Source: Flavobacteriaceae bacterium
GTDB taxonomy: Bacteria; Bacteroidota; Bacteroidia; Flavobacteriales; Flavobacteriaceae
Length of the DNA: 17,136 nt
Assembly (NCBI GenBank): GCA_947472705.1
Contig: CANJDA010000030.1
Location: 1 to 17,136 of the forward strand
Reading direction: 5' to 3'
A model generated the notes under the pieces. That model made no database searches. It was not told the DNA's origin and saw nothing but the letters and a program-made list of their open reading frames with translations. Each line of letters starts with the position of its first letter. The first letter of the stretch is position 1. Positions 7,626-15,244 of the stretch are shown here, piece after piece. The translations under genes were made by a program, and so were the position numbers.

Positions 7626-8291
7626 TTATGTTTTTTTTGGCAGCATAAAATCTTTTAAGTAAAAGGGTTCAAAGTAAGCCACATCTTCAAAATCGTTTTG
7701 AGTAAACTTTGCAAAACTCAAGGCACTCATGTCTTTGGCCGAAGGGAAAACAATATTAGAAAGAAAAGTGAAATTGGCTTTGGTCAAAACCGTTTGGCAT
7801 TTCTCTTGGCAATCACCAATAAAATAAATGTTTTCAGTAATTTCAGCATAACTGTCTTCGCTTAAGACTTCTGCTTGCACTTCCATGATTTTCGTATGAT
7901 TGGCATCAAAAACGGCACTGTATACTTCCATTCTTCTGGCATCAATCATTGGCACAATTAAACCGTTTTCTATAACAACTTGCTTGGTCAAAACTTGCAA
8001 CGTATCTATAGAAATTAACGGAATTCCCAATGCATAGCAAAGTCCTTTGGCTGAAGAAACGCCTATGCGAAGACCAGTATAGGAACCCGGACCTTTGCTA
8101 ACGGCAATGGCTTTTATTTCTTGAAAATTTATACCGCTTTCTTTTAAAATTTCTTCAATAAAAACATGTAACTTCTCGGCATGAGAATAGCCTTGCTCTG
8201 CGATTTCTTTCCACAAAACAGTAGTGCCATTTTTTGCCAAAGACACCGAGCAATTCTTAGTTGCCGTTTCTATATTTAGTATGTAGCTCAA
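7626..8291 (-). CDS. tsaB: tRNA threonylcarbamoyladenosine biosynthesis protein TsaB
   Basis: The 221-residue protein has the ASKHA fold of the YeaZ/TsaB family. The N-terminal ILNIETATKNCSVSL strand and the signature KGPGSYTGLRIGVSSAKGL (about residues 65-84), followed by a DARRMEVY segment, are diagnostic. TsaB is the scaffold partner of TsaD in making the t6A base at position 37 of ANN-decoding tRNAs, and is essential in many bacteria. The start appears to be TTG at 8291: the conserved N-terminus begins at residue 3 and no ATG is available there. It is 14 bases behind the adaptor gene and is probably co-transcribed with the TolC/adaptor pair, although the functions are unrelated. There is no intergenic DNA between its stop and the mscS stop. 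Confidence 0.95.
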   Translation of the reverse strand: MSYILNIETATKNCSVSLAKNGTTVLWKEIAEQGYSHAEKLHVFIEEILKESGINFQEIKAIAVSKGPGSYTGLRIGVSSAKGLCYALGIPLISIDTLQVLTKQVVIENGLIVPMIDARRMEVYSAVFDANHTKIMEVQAEVLSEDSYAEITENIYFIGDCQEKCQTVLTKANFTFLSNIVFPSAKDMSALSFAKFTQNDFEDVAYFEPFYLKDFMLPKKT

Positions 8292-8305
8292 CTGAAGTTT
8301 AAGGA

Positions 8306-9631
8306 TTAATTTGTAGAGCTTTTGTTTGTTAATCCTTTTTTGTCCTTACTGTCGGAATCTTTTTTAACAGTTACTTTATCTCCCGAATTCAAATCTTTGG
8401 TGACAGTAGCGTATGGCCCTGTGATAACAACATCGCCTTTTTTCAATCCCGAGATAACTTCAATGTTGGTGTCGTCTTGAATTCCAGTTTTGATTACTCT
8501 GATTTTGGCTTTATCACCCACTTTTACATATACACATTCGTATTTTTTGTCGCTTTTGGCTTTTACTTTTTCCTCTTCGTTTTCATCTTTAACTTCAAAT
8601 TTCTTTGTAGCTGTAGTATCCGATTTTACCACCACTGAGCTGATTGGCACTCCAATAACTTTCTCTTTTCTTTTGGTAATAATATCAACAGTAGCCGTCA
8701 TGCCTGGACGGAAAGGAGAATAACTAGCTGGCTTGTCTTTCAATAAATCTTGATAGGATTCTTTTAATATTCTAACTTTCACTTTAAAATTGGTCACTTG
8801 GTCTGCAGTAGTTGCAGCACTTGCCGAGTTGGAAATACTGGTTACGATGCCTTTAAATTCTTTTTTCAAATAAGCATCTACCTGAATTTTGGTGCTATCG
8901 CCCACACTAATTTTTACAATATCATTTTCATTTACATCCACTTCAACTTCCATATTGTTCAAATTGGCAACGCGCAATAATTCAGTACCCGTCATTTGTT
9001 GGGTTCCCAAAACTCGTTCTCCTAATTCTACTCCAAGAGACGAAATCGTTCCATCAGCAGGTGAATAAATTGTAGTTCTACCAAGGTTGTCTTTCGATTC
9101 TCTTACGGTAGCTGATGCACTTTGTACATTATAGTAAGCCGATTCTTTGCTGGCTTTGGCTACTTCAAAAGAAGCGATGGCTTTGTCCCAATCTGATTTG
9201 GATATTATGCCTTTTTCGAATAAGGTTTTATTTCTTTCATAGTTTGATTTGGCTTCTTTGAAATTAGCATCTGCCTGACTCAATCCGGCTTTGCTACCTG
9301 AATATTCAGAAACCGAGCGATTTAATCCTGAAGTATATAACATCGGATTTATTTTCACTAATAAGTCACCTTTCTTAACTACTTGACCTTCTTTTATTGG
9401 CAATGCAATAATTTCTCCTGAAACTTCGGAAGATATTTTTACTTCTATTTCGGGTTGGATTTTTCCTGTTGCAGATACAGATTCTATTATGGTTATTTCA
9501 TCGGCAGCAGCGGTTTCAACTTCAATTGCATTATCATTTTTTCCAATAACACCTTTAACTTTTAAAACGATAAGCACTGTTACAATGGCAGCAACTATAA
9601 GAGCTAGTATATAAATTTTCTTTTTTGACAT
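8306..9631 (-). CDS. HlyD/MacA-type periplasmic adaptor of a tripartite exporter
   Basis: The 441-residue protein is held by an N-terminal membrane anchor (about residues 5-27 after MSKKK) and otherwise lies in the periplasm. In order: a first lipoyl half-motif at about 66-96 (SGEIIALPIKEGQVVKKGDLL), a helical hairpin about 100-180 rich in Ala/Lys/Glu, the second lipoyl half about 185-215 (IYSPADGTISSLGVELGERV), a beta-barrel about 226-320, and a membrane-proximal domain. Family role: it joins an inner-membrane pump (MacB-type ABC or RND) to a TolC channel. The membrane-proximal domain is interrupted at about 338-366 by a Lys/Glu-rich stretch, and the C-terminus is a Lys/Ser/Asp tail; both look disordered. 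It starts three bases after the TolC gene stop. No pump gene is adjacent, so the substrate cannot be told. Confidence 0.92.
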   Translation of the reverse strand: MSKKKIYILALIVAAIVTVLIVLKVKGVIGKNDNAIEVETAAADEITIIESVSATGKIQPEIEVKISSEVSGEIIALPIKEGQVVKKGDLLVKINPMLYTSGLNRSVSEYSGSKAGLSQADANFKEAKSNYERNKTLFEKGIISKSDWDKAIASFEVAKASKESAYYNVQSASATVRESKDNLGRTTIYSPADGTISSLGVELGERVLGTQQMTGTELLRVANLNNMEVEVDVNENDIVKISVGDSTKIQVDAYLKKEFKGIVTSISNSASAATTADQVTNFKVKVRILKESYQDLLKDKPASYSPFRPGMTATVDIITKRKEKVIGVPISSVVVKSDTTATKKFEVKDENEEEKVKAKSDKKYECVYVKVGDKAKIRVIKTGIQDDTNIEVISGLKKGDVVITGPYATVTKDLNSGDKVTVKKDSDSKDKKGLTNKSSTN

Positions 9632-9634
9632 GAT

Positions 9635-11071
9635 TTATTGTTTTTGAATGATTGGGATTCCAAAATAAAGTTCGACTACTTTCATTTTAAAAATGTATTC
9701 ATATTTGGTACGAATAACATCAGATTGTGCTGTAGAAAAAAGTATTTGAGCTTGATTAAAATCAAAAGTAGTCATCATACCCACAGCATATTTTTCTTTG
9801 GCATAATCAAAAGCTTCTTTACGGGCTTCGGCTGTTGCAAGAGAAGCTTCATAAGTGTTTAATGCTCCTTTAGCATCGGTGATGGCTTTATAAACATTGG
9901 TTTCTAAATCTAGTTTAGCTTGATTGAAAGCATTTTTAGTTTTTTCATAATTCACTTTGCTTTTTTCTACATTGCCTTTGGCTGAAAAACCATTGAATAT
10001 TGGCACCGTTATTTGCAACCCAAAATTATGTCCTTTGTTTTCACTAAATTGATCAAAAAGGGGAGCAGCTTTACTTAAAACAGGAATAAAGTTTGGTTGC
10101 ACCACATTTTGACCCGTGCCTTCCACTTGTCCAATTACTGTAGTTGGATTGGCAGTGTCGGGGGCAAATCCGGTAACTTGATTAGCATAGCTGGCTCTAG
10201 TACTAAAACTATAAAAACCAATCAAACTGGGCTGAAGAGAGGCCCGAGCTATTTTTATATCTCTTTCGGCCATATCTAAATTACTTTGAGCAATTTTAAT
10301 TTCTACACGTACTTGATTAGCTTTTTCAACAATGGCTTCGGGTGTTTCAGCCATTACTGGGCTTGGATTCGCCTCCATGTCAACATCGGCTATATCAAAT
10401 GTTGTAAAGTCATCTAAATTGAGTAGTTGCGCCAAACTTAGTCTAGAGATAAGCAAACTGTTTTCGGCAGTGACTACTTTTTGTTTATCGGCAGCAAGTG
10501 TCGCCTTCATGTCTAATAAATCACCTCTTGGTACCGAACCAGCATTTACCAATTCTTGAGAACGAACCAATTGTTTTTCATCATTGGTTAATTGTGCTTG
10601 TTGTACTTTTAAATTTTCTTTATTGAAAAGAATGTCTAAATAGGCATTGGCAACATAAAGGGAAATATCGTCTTGCATTTTAGTCAACTGATATTGTCCT
10701 GCCAGTTGAGATAACTTTGCTCTTTTTAAGCGGTTTTGGTTTAATAAACCATTGTAGATTAAAACATCTGAACTTATTCTTGCCGAGGTATATTGAATGG
10801 TTTGGTTCTCAAATAAACCTGTAGTAATGTTTTGATTTAGCCCGATATTCCATGAATGCGATGCATCAGCACTCAAACTTGGGAGAAAATTACCAATGGC
10901 CAGTTTCTTGTCAATATTGGTTGATTTTAAATCTAATTCGGATTGTTTTATAGTGATGTTGTTTTTTAGAGCATACTCAACACATTCTTGTAAAGTCCAT
11001 TTTTTTACTTGTGCTGAAGCCGAGGCTCCAAAGAGCAACACTAAAAAGAATAAAAGAGATTTTATTTTCAT
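9635..11071 (-). CDS. TolC-family outer-membrane efflux channel
   Basis: The 478-residue precursor has a signal peptide cleaved after residue 20 (SASA|Q), followed by the typical WTLQECVEYALKNN opening. Two outer-membrane-efflux repeats are seen, at about 25-215 and about 255-470. Each has long Ala/Gln/Lys-rich coiled-coil helices (for example AYLDILFNKENLKVQQAQL, and TYEASLATAEARKEAFDYAK) flanking beta strands. GLNQNIT and FGLQITVPIFNGF mark the barrel strands. As in the family, three subunits should form the channel across the outer membrane and periplasm. An Asn/Pro/Thr-rich loop at about residues 300-335 is longer than in E. coli TolC. It is the first gene of the unit tolC-adaptor-tsaB and partners the adaptor directly behind it. 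Confidence 0.93.
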   Translation of the reverse strand: MKIKSLLFFLVLLFGASASAQVKKWTLQECVEYALKNNITIKQSELDLKSTNIDKKLAIGNFLPSLSADASHSWNIGLNQNITTGLFENQTIQYTSARISSDVLIYNGLLNQNRLKRAKLSQLAGQYQLTKMQDDISLYVANAYLDILFNKENLKVQQAQLTNDEKQLVRSQELVNAGSVPRGDLLDMKATLAADKQKVVTAENSLLISRLSLAQLLNLDDFTTFDIADVDMEANPSPVMAETPEAIVEKANQVRVEIKIAQSNLDMAERDIKIARASLQPSLIGFYSFSTRASYANQVTGFAPDTANPTTVIGQVEGTGQNVVQPNFIPVLSKAAPLFDQFSENKGHNFGLQITVPIFNGFSAKGNVEKSKVNYEKTKNAFNQAKLDLETNVYKAITDAKGALNTYEASLATAEARKEAFDYAKEKYAVGMMTTFDFNQAQILFSTAQSDVIRTKYEYIFKMKVVELYFGIPIIQKQ

Positions 11072-11109
11072 ACTAAATCGTATATAAATCTGATGATTTT
11101 TAGAATAAG

Positions 11110-11117
11110 CAAAGATA
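11110..11117 (-). promoter_or_regulatory. Putative -7 box for the TolC-adaptor-tsaB unit
   Basis: The minus strand reads TATCTTTG, a full TAnnTTTG match, 38 bases upstream of the TolC start codon. No TTG is present at standard -33 spacing. Confidence 0.45.
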
Positions 11118-11209
11118 TGACATCTAGCTTTTCATTTGGATATTTTTAAACTTACATTCTTAGACTTTACTTTTTTAATTGTGTTACAGCTTTATTGTAA
11201 TTTTACATT

Positions 11210-11217
11210 TATTTTTG
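11210..11217 (+). promoter_or_regulatory. Putative -7 box for the DUF4403 lipoprotein gene
   Basis: TATTTTTG fits TAnnTTTG and ends 17 bases before the ATG at 11235. The nearest TTG elements (11179 and 11195) are spaced 28 and 12 bases away, outside the usual range. It supports the later start codon, because the longer frame would begin far upstream of it. Confidence 0.45.
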
Positions 11218-11234
11218 CCAAAAATTTAATCTCA

Positions 11235-12629
11235 ATGTTGTCAATTCATAAACCTGCGTTATCTATCTTATTTCTTGCCTTCCTTTTTAGTAGTTGTTCA
11301 ACAACTCAAAAAATTGAAGCATTAAAGCCTCTACCAACCGATGATGCTCCTGTGGTTTATAAAACCAAAACGTCATATGTAAATATGCCTTTAGAGATAA
11401 CGCTCAAGGAAATAGAAAATCAATTGAATAAAACTTTGGCTGGAGAAATTTATAACGACTCCAATTTGGATGATGACAAAACAGAAATGAAAATCACCAA
11501 AACAGGGCCAATCAAATTAATTGAAAAAGACGGAAAAATAGAAACAATTTTACCATTAAAAATTTGGTCTAAATTTAAGTATGGTACCGATTTCATGGGA
11601 TTAAACGATACAAGAGAAATCAACTTAAACGGAACTTTTACTTTGCTAAGCGATGTGAAATTGTCAAACTGGAAATTATCGACTACTTCAAAAATTGAAG
11701 ATTTCAATTGGTCGGAAAGTCCATCAATATTAGTTGCTGGAAGAAATGTTCCTATCACATATATTATCAATCCAACGCTTTCGGTTTTTAAATCGAAAAT
11801 CGCCAAAAAAATTGACGAGGCTATTGAAAACTCTTGTGATTTTAAACCTTATGTTTTGAATGTTTTAGATAAAATGAGCACGCCGTTTTTAACAAGTGAG
11901 CAATATCAAACTTGGTTTAAACTGATTCCAATCGAAGTCTATGTAACCGATGCGCAAATTGCTAAAAGCCGAATCAACATGGATTTAGGATTGAAATGTA
12001 ATATGCAAACCATGGTAGGGCAGAAGCCTAAAAGCACATTTGAAAGAGATAATATTCAATTTAAAGCAGTAACCAAAATCCCAACCACAGTTACGGCTAA
12101 TGTTGTTGCAATATCAACTTATGATAGTGCTTCACTTATAATTACGGCTAACTTCAAAAATAAAGAGTTTGCTTCTGGAAGCCGTAAAATTATCATTCAA
12201 AATGTAGCCTTATGGCAAAGAGATGGCAAAATAATAATTGCACTTGATATGACAGGAAGCTTAAACGGAACAATATATTTATCAGGAATCCCAAATTATA
12301 ATGCGATTACTAAAGAAATTTATTTCGACCAAATGGATTATGTTTTAAATACTAAAGGCTTACTGACTAAAACGGCCAATTGGTTATTGCAAGGGGTGAT
12401 TTTGAAAAAAATACAAGAAACCTGTCGCTATTCAATTAAAGATAATTTGGACGAAGGCAAAAAAAGCTTATTGCCTTACTTAAATAATTATTCGCCTATG
12501 AAAGGGGTTTTTGTAAACGGAACCCTAAATGATTTCGAATTTGAAAAAGTAGAAGTAACCGATAAAGCCATGATTGCGTTTATTACAACCACCGGTAAAA
12601 TAAATGTAAAGATTGACGGAATGGATTAG
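11235..12629 (+). CDS. DUF4403-family lipoprotein
   Basis: With the ATG at 11235 the protein has 464 residues. The frame stays open to a TTG at 11136, but the extra 33 codons only precede a proper lipoprotein signal and span a likely promoter. The signal is a short basic start, a hydrophobic core and a lipobox ending FSSC with Cys21, so the mature protein is probably lipid-anchored. The body matches DUF4403: 'VNMPLEITLKEIENQLN', YND, a strand-rich first half with RNVPITYIINPTLSVF, then PFLTSEQYQTWFKLIPIEVYVTDAQ, and a second half ending in a 'VFVNGTLNDFEFEKVEV' strand. The function of the family is unknown. Its two similar strand-rich halves suggest a lipid-binding-like fold, but that is inference. 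It converges on the oxidase-assembly genes with one base between stop codons. Confidence 0.85.
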   Translation: MLSIHKPALSILFLAFLFSSCSTTQKIEALKPLPTDDAPVVYKTKTSYVNMPLEITLKEIENQLNKTLAGEIYNDSNLDDDKTEMKITKTGPIKLIEKDGKIETILPLKIWSKFKYGTDFMGLNDTREINLNGTFTLLSDVKLSNWKLSTTSKIEDFNWSESPSILVAGRNVPITYIINPTLSVFKSKIAKKIDEAIENSCDFKPYVLNVLDKMSTPFLTSEQYQTWFKLIPIEVYVTDAQIAKSRINMDLGLKCNMQTMVGQKPKSTFERDNIQFKAVTKIPTTVTANVVAISTYDSASLIITANFKNKEFASGSRKIIIQNVALWQRDGKIIIALDMTGSLNGTIYLSGIPNYNAITKEIYFDQMDYVLNTKGLLTKTANWLLQGVILKKIQETCRYSIKDNLDEGKKSLLPYLNNYSPMKGVFVNGTLNDFEFEKVEVTDKAMIAFITTTGKINVKIDGMD

Positions 12630-12630
12630 T

Positions 12631-12870
12631 CTATTTCTCTTTTTTAGAATACATTCTATAAACTACAAATCCAATGGCAGCAGCAAGAATATAAGGGATT
12701 GCCATTAGAAAAACAATACCATCGTTTACAGCCTCCACTTTTGTTTTATTGCCTGAACTTTCTAATGATGCTCTGCACATGGCACATTGAGCAAATGAAG
12801 CTAAAGGCAATAGGAAATAAACAAAAAGCAACAGCATTAGTTTACTTATACCTTTTCCTTTACTGAACAT
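12631..12870 (-). CDS. Small membrane protein with a periplasmic CxxC, last gene of the oxidase-assembly unit
   Basis: The 79-residue protein has a signal-like segment (Lys4, Lys6 and Lys10 then a Leu/Phe core), a possible cleavage site SFA|Q after residue 27, and immediately after it CAMC (Cys29, Cys32). A single membrane helix spans about 50-71, followed by a basic tail YSKKEK. The mature form would put the cysteine pair just outside the membrane. I recognise no named family; the pair could bind copper or haem or act in thiol exchange (inference). It overlaps the DUF420 gene by 11 bases, which argues for translational coupling. A Met at residue 12 would remove the overlap but also the positive charges expected of a signal peptide, so the first ATG is preferred. 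Confidence 0.75.
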   Translation of the reverse strand: MFSKGKGISKLMLLLFVYFLLPLASFAQCAMCRASLESSGNKTKVEAVNDGIVFLMAIPYILAAAIGFVVYRMYSKKEK

Positions 12871-13453
12871 AATAAGGTGAAATCATTAAATAGACAACCA
12901 CTCCAGTAATGGCAACATACAGCCAAATAGGGAATGTAATTTTAGCTAATTTTTTATGTCGGTCAAATTGTTCAGCCAAAGCTCTCACATAAGTAAAAAG
13001 AACCAATGGTATAATAGCAATTGATAAAATGATGTGTGAGATTAAAATAAAAAAGTATGCATATCGCATCGAACCAGCATTTGTCTTTTCAATGTCATCC
13101 AACATGCCATCTCCGTTAACATCTCCAAATCGAGTAGATTCGGCTGTCATGTGGTAAGCCACATACATCACTAAGAATATAACCGAACAGGCAATAGCTA
13201 AAGTCATTAACTTCTCATGAACTTTTCTGTTTCCGTTCTTTATAGCCATTACTCCCATAATTAGAAGCAAGGCAGTAATTCCATTGATAGAGGCATAAAT
13301 AGGGGGTAAAAATGATAGTGGTTCTACTTCAATGCCTAAATCTTTTAGCTTTACCGAAAATAAAACAGCAACCGCAACGGGTATTATTATAGATACAGCA
13401 ATGATAGAACCTTTGAATTTTTTTTCTAATTTTTGACTTCCTGAATTATTCAT
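12860..13453 (-). CDS. DUF420 membrane protein (CtaM-like oxidase assembly factor) with an EF-hand-like loop
   Basis: The 197-residue protein has about five membrane helices (about 14-33, 48-71, 82-102, 130-155 and 172-192). It matches DUF420, whose Bacillus/Staphylococcus member CtaM is needed for active aa3-type oxidase. Conserved His occur in KVHEKLM (His80), AYHMT (His101), LISHIIL (His140) and DRHKK (His166), candidates for haem or metal contact. Between helices 3 and 4, residues 111-122 read DVNGDGMLDDIE, a complete EF-hand-type calcium loop (Asp1, Asn3, Asp5, Gly6, Leu8, Asp9, Glu12). By membrane topology this loop should face the periplasm (inference). It overlaps SCO by 8 bases upstream and the CxxC mini-protein by 11 downstream, so the unit is tightly coupled. 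Confidence 0.9.
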   Translation of the reverse strand: MNNSGSQKLEKKFKGSIIAVSIIIPVAVAVLFSVKLKDLGIEVEPLSFLPPIYASINGITALLLIMGVMAIKNGNRKVHEKLMTLAIACSVIFLVMYVAYHMTAESTRFGDVNGDGMLDDIEKTNAGSMRYAYFFILISHIILSIAIIPLVLFTYVRALAEQFDRHKKLAKITFPIWLYVAITGVVVYLMISPYYVQ

Positions 13454-14126
13454 TTAATAGTTTTTTAATGTCTTCTGTAATGGCTTTAACTCCTTTTTTT
13501 TCTAATCCATCATAATATAATATTGGATTTCCAAATTCATCTTTGCGGCATCGGATGTTTCCTTTTTTATCTATCAAAGCAAAAAGCCCCGAATGTTCAA
13601 AACCGGCAGTGATGTTTTTATTTTCGCCAACATAAAGATTAAAACCTTTATTAGCGATATTATAGATATAGTCTTTGTCACCAGTAAGTAAATGCCAATG
13701 AGATGATTTTACACCAAGTTTTTCAGCATGTTCTTTTAATATTTTTGAAGTATCGTGTTCCGGATTAATAGAAATAGAAGCAATACCAAAATTTGGATTT
13801 CCAAAGAATTCTTTTTCAATATCCACCATATTCCGATTCATTATAGGGCAAATAGAAGGGCAAGTGGTGAAGAAAAACTCCACTACATATACTTTACCTA
13901 AATAAGTGGCATTAGATACCTTCTGATTGTTTTGATCTGTCAATTCAAATTTTGGAGCTGGACCAATTTTCACCAAACCCGTCTCTGGATTTTTATGATT
14001 GGAAACGGCATCAAGTCGGTCACCTTGAACAACAGTATTGTTTTTAATTCGGCTAACAATTTTTGGAACAAATAGGATTCCAAAAACCAAAATAATAAAA
14101 GAGATGCCTATATATGATTTTTTCAT
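13446..14126 (-). CDS. SCO1/SenC-family copper chaperone for cytochrome c oxidase
   Basis: The 226-residue protein has one N-terminal membrane anchor (about 5-22) and a periplasmic thioredoxin-fold domain. The copper-binding pattern is complete: CPSIC with Cys89 and Cys93 after VVEFFFTT, and the distal His178 in GFEHSGLFALID. INPEHDT and WHLLTGD are typical family stretches. SCO proteins deliver copper to, or reduce, the CuA site of oxidase subunit II. Here the gene lies 6 bases behind the cysteine-less SCO-like gene and overlaps the DUF420 gene by 8 bases, next to subunits III and IV, which fits oxidase assembly. The last 40 residues contain an extra Cys193 (IRCRKDEFG) followed by LYYDGL, common in flavobacterial forms. 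Confidence 0.93.
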   Translation of the reverse strand: MKKSYIGISFIILVFGILFVPKIVSRIKNNTVVQGDRLDAVSNHKNPETGLVKIGPAPKFELTDQNNQKVSNATYLGKVYVVEFFFTTCPSICPIMNRNMVDIEKEFFGNPNFGIASISINPEHDTSKILKEHAEKLGVKSSHWHLLTGDKDYIYNIANKGFNLYVGENKNITAGFEHSGLFALIDKKGNIRCRKDEFGNPILYYDGLEKKGVKAITEDIKKLLNE

Positions 14127-14132
14127 TTCCGT

Positions 14133-14792
14133 TTAAATTTCTCTTGAAGCATTATGATTTCTTTTGAAAGCTGAGCGGTACTCATAAATGATAATCTTCA
14201 TATCATCCATCATTTTGTCGTATAGCTCTGAAACCAATATCGTATTGTAGCCTTCTTTGTATTCTGAAGTTCCTTTTTGATCATGACCTTTTCGGCCTCT
14301 TAGGTTTCTTTTCTTATCAACTATAAAAACATTCGGAGTTCCTAAAGTTGTATCTAGTTTACCTTTCAAATGAAGTTGATTATAAAAAGAAGTGATTTCT
14401 TCGGGCGATGCAAAAACAAAGTTCCATCCTTTATGAGTGCCTAATTTCTTCACATCCAATTTTAATAAATCTTCAACTTGTTGTTGCGTTCCATCGGGAA
14501 GTACCATTACAACTTGAAAATCTTTAAAGTCTTTATATTTATCATATATGATCTCATAAAGATTAAAAAAATTGCCTTTATGCGCGGTTACATCATTACC
14601 GATAAATCCAAGAACAGTTATTTTGTCTTTAAGAGCAACAGGTTTATTGTCTAATGATTTCCAGGTGTTAATTTCGGGGATATCTTTAGTTATGGTTGGC
14701 AAAGAAATAAAACTGTTCACACCCGAAGCAAAGAAAAGATAAGCAACGATAGGTAAAACAAACAGTATAAATAGGACAATGTTTTTTTTCAT
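14133..14792 (-). CDS. SCO-like thioredoxin-fold membrane-anchored protein lacking the metal ligands
   Basis: The 219-residue protein has an N-terminal membrane anchor (about 4-23) and then a periplasmic domain. It follows the SCO layout: a KITVLGFIGN strand where SCO has VVEFFFTT, a long helix, a QVVMVLPDG strand, 'WNFVFASPEEI', then TPNVFIVDKKRNLRGRKG where SCO has GLFALIDKKGNIRCRK. At the CxxxC position it reads GNDVTAHKG (65-73) with no cysteine at all in the protein, and the distal His is replaced near TPNVF. It cannot bind copper as SCO does. It is probably a structural or assembly partner of the true SCO six bases downstream (inference). The C-terminal about 25 residues are basic (FKRNHNASR). 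It is the first gene of the assembly unit, behind a -7 box. Confidence 0.75.
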   Translation of the reverse strand: MKKNIVLFILFVLPIVAYLFFASGVNSFISLPTITKDIPEINTWKSLDNKPVALKDKITVLGFIGNDVTAHKGNFFNLYEIIYDKYKDFKDFQVVMVLPDGTQQQVEDLLKLDVKKLGTHKGWNFVFASPEEITSFYNQLHLKGKLDTTLGTPNVFIVDKKRNLRGRKGHDQKGTSEYKEGYNTILVSELYDKMMDDMKIIIYEYRSAFKRNHNASREI

Positions 14793-14815
14793 GGGAAATA
14801 CGAAAAACGAATTTA

Positions 14816-14823
14816 CAAAAATA
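14816..14823 (-). promoter_or_regulatory. Putative -7 box for the SCO/DUF420 assembly unit
   Basis: The minus strand reads TATTTTTG, a TAnnTTTG match, 23 bases upstream of the SCO-like start codon and immediately following the terminator T-run. No -33 TTG is visible, because the terminator hairpin occupies that space. Confidence 0.45.
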
Positions 14824-14850
14824 AAAAAATCCCGATGGATTCGGGACTTT
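14823..14850 (-). terminator. Terminator ending the oxidase subunit unit
   Basis: On the minus strand TCCCGA - ATCCA - TCGGGA forms a 6-bp GC-rich stem (14830-14846) followed by seven T's. It lies 18 bases past the subunit IV stop and separates the structural genes from the assembly genes. Confidence 0.8.
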
Positions 14851-14868
14851 TATTGAATTAATATGTTG

Positions 14869-15225
14869 TTAAAAATTCCATTTAATAGTGGCATTTTTAA
14901 ATACCTCGAAAACATAATCTGCTTCAACGAGTAGTATAAATAGTAAGTAGGATACAAGAAAAATTACTGTGGCTACAACAGCCCAACGCAAACTACTTCT
15001 TTCACCTTCCATGTGCATGAAGGCCCAAACAATGTAGTACGCTTTATATAATGTTAGGATGATGAATACCCAGTTCAATAAGTTCATGCTTAAAAAGTTA
15101 TGCATAAACAACACATCTGGTCTTATAATTCCTAAAGTAACTTCAACTGTGGTAACTACTGATAAAAGTAGAAATACTAGCCAAATTCTTTTTGTATTGG
15201 ATACGTGTTCGTGTGCGTGTGACAT
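14869..15225 (-). CDS. Cytochrome c oxidase subunit IV family protein
   Basis: The 118-residue membrane protein starts with a His-rich soluble end (SHAHEHVSNTKR) and has three helices (about 12-32, 47-70 and 80-102). NWVFIILTLYKAYYIVWAFMHMEGE in the second helix and loop is typical of the prokaryotic COX4/CtaF family. It is a small accessory subunit that stabilises haem-copper oxidases. It sits 19 bases behind the large subunit III gene and is the last gene before the terminator. Confidence 0.92.
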   Translation of the reverse strand: MSHAHEHVSNTKRIWLVFLLLSVVTTVEVTLGIIRPDVLFMHNFLSMNLLNWVFIILTLYKAYYIVWAFMHMEGERSSLRWAVVATVIFLVSYLLFILLVEADYVFEVFKNATIKWNF

Positions 15226-15244
15226 AATATACGTTTGCTAAAAA

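Noticed and set aside
11136..11234. Upstream extension of the DUF4403 frame from a TTG
   Set aside because: It precedes a clear lipoprotein signal and would span the -7 box; the ATG at 11235 fits better.
11450..11806. 118-codon open frame on the minus strand
   Set aside because: It is antisense to the DUF4403 coding sequence and has no family resemblance.
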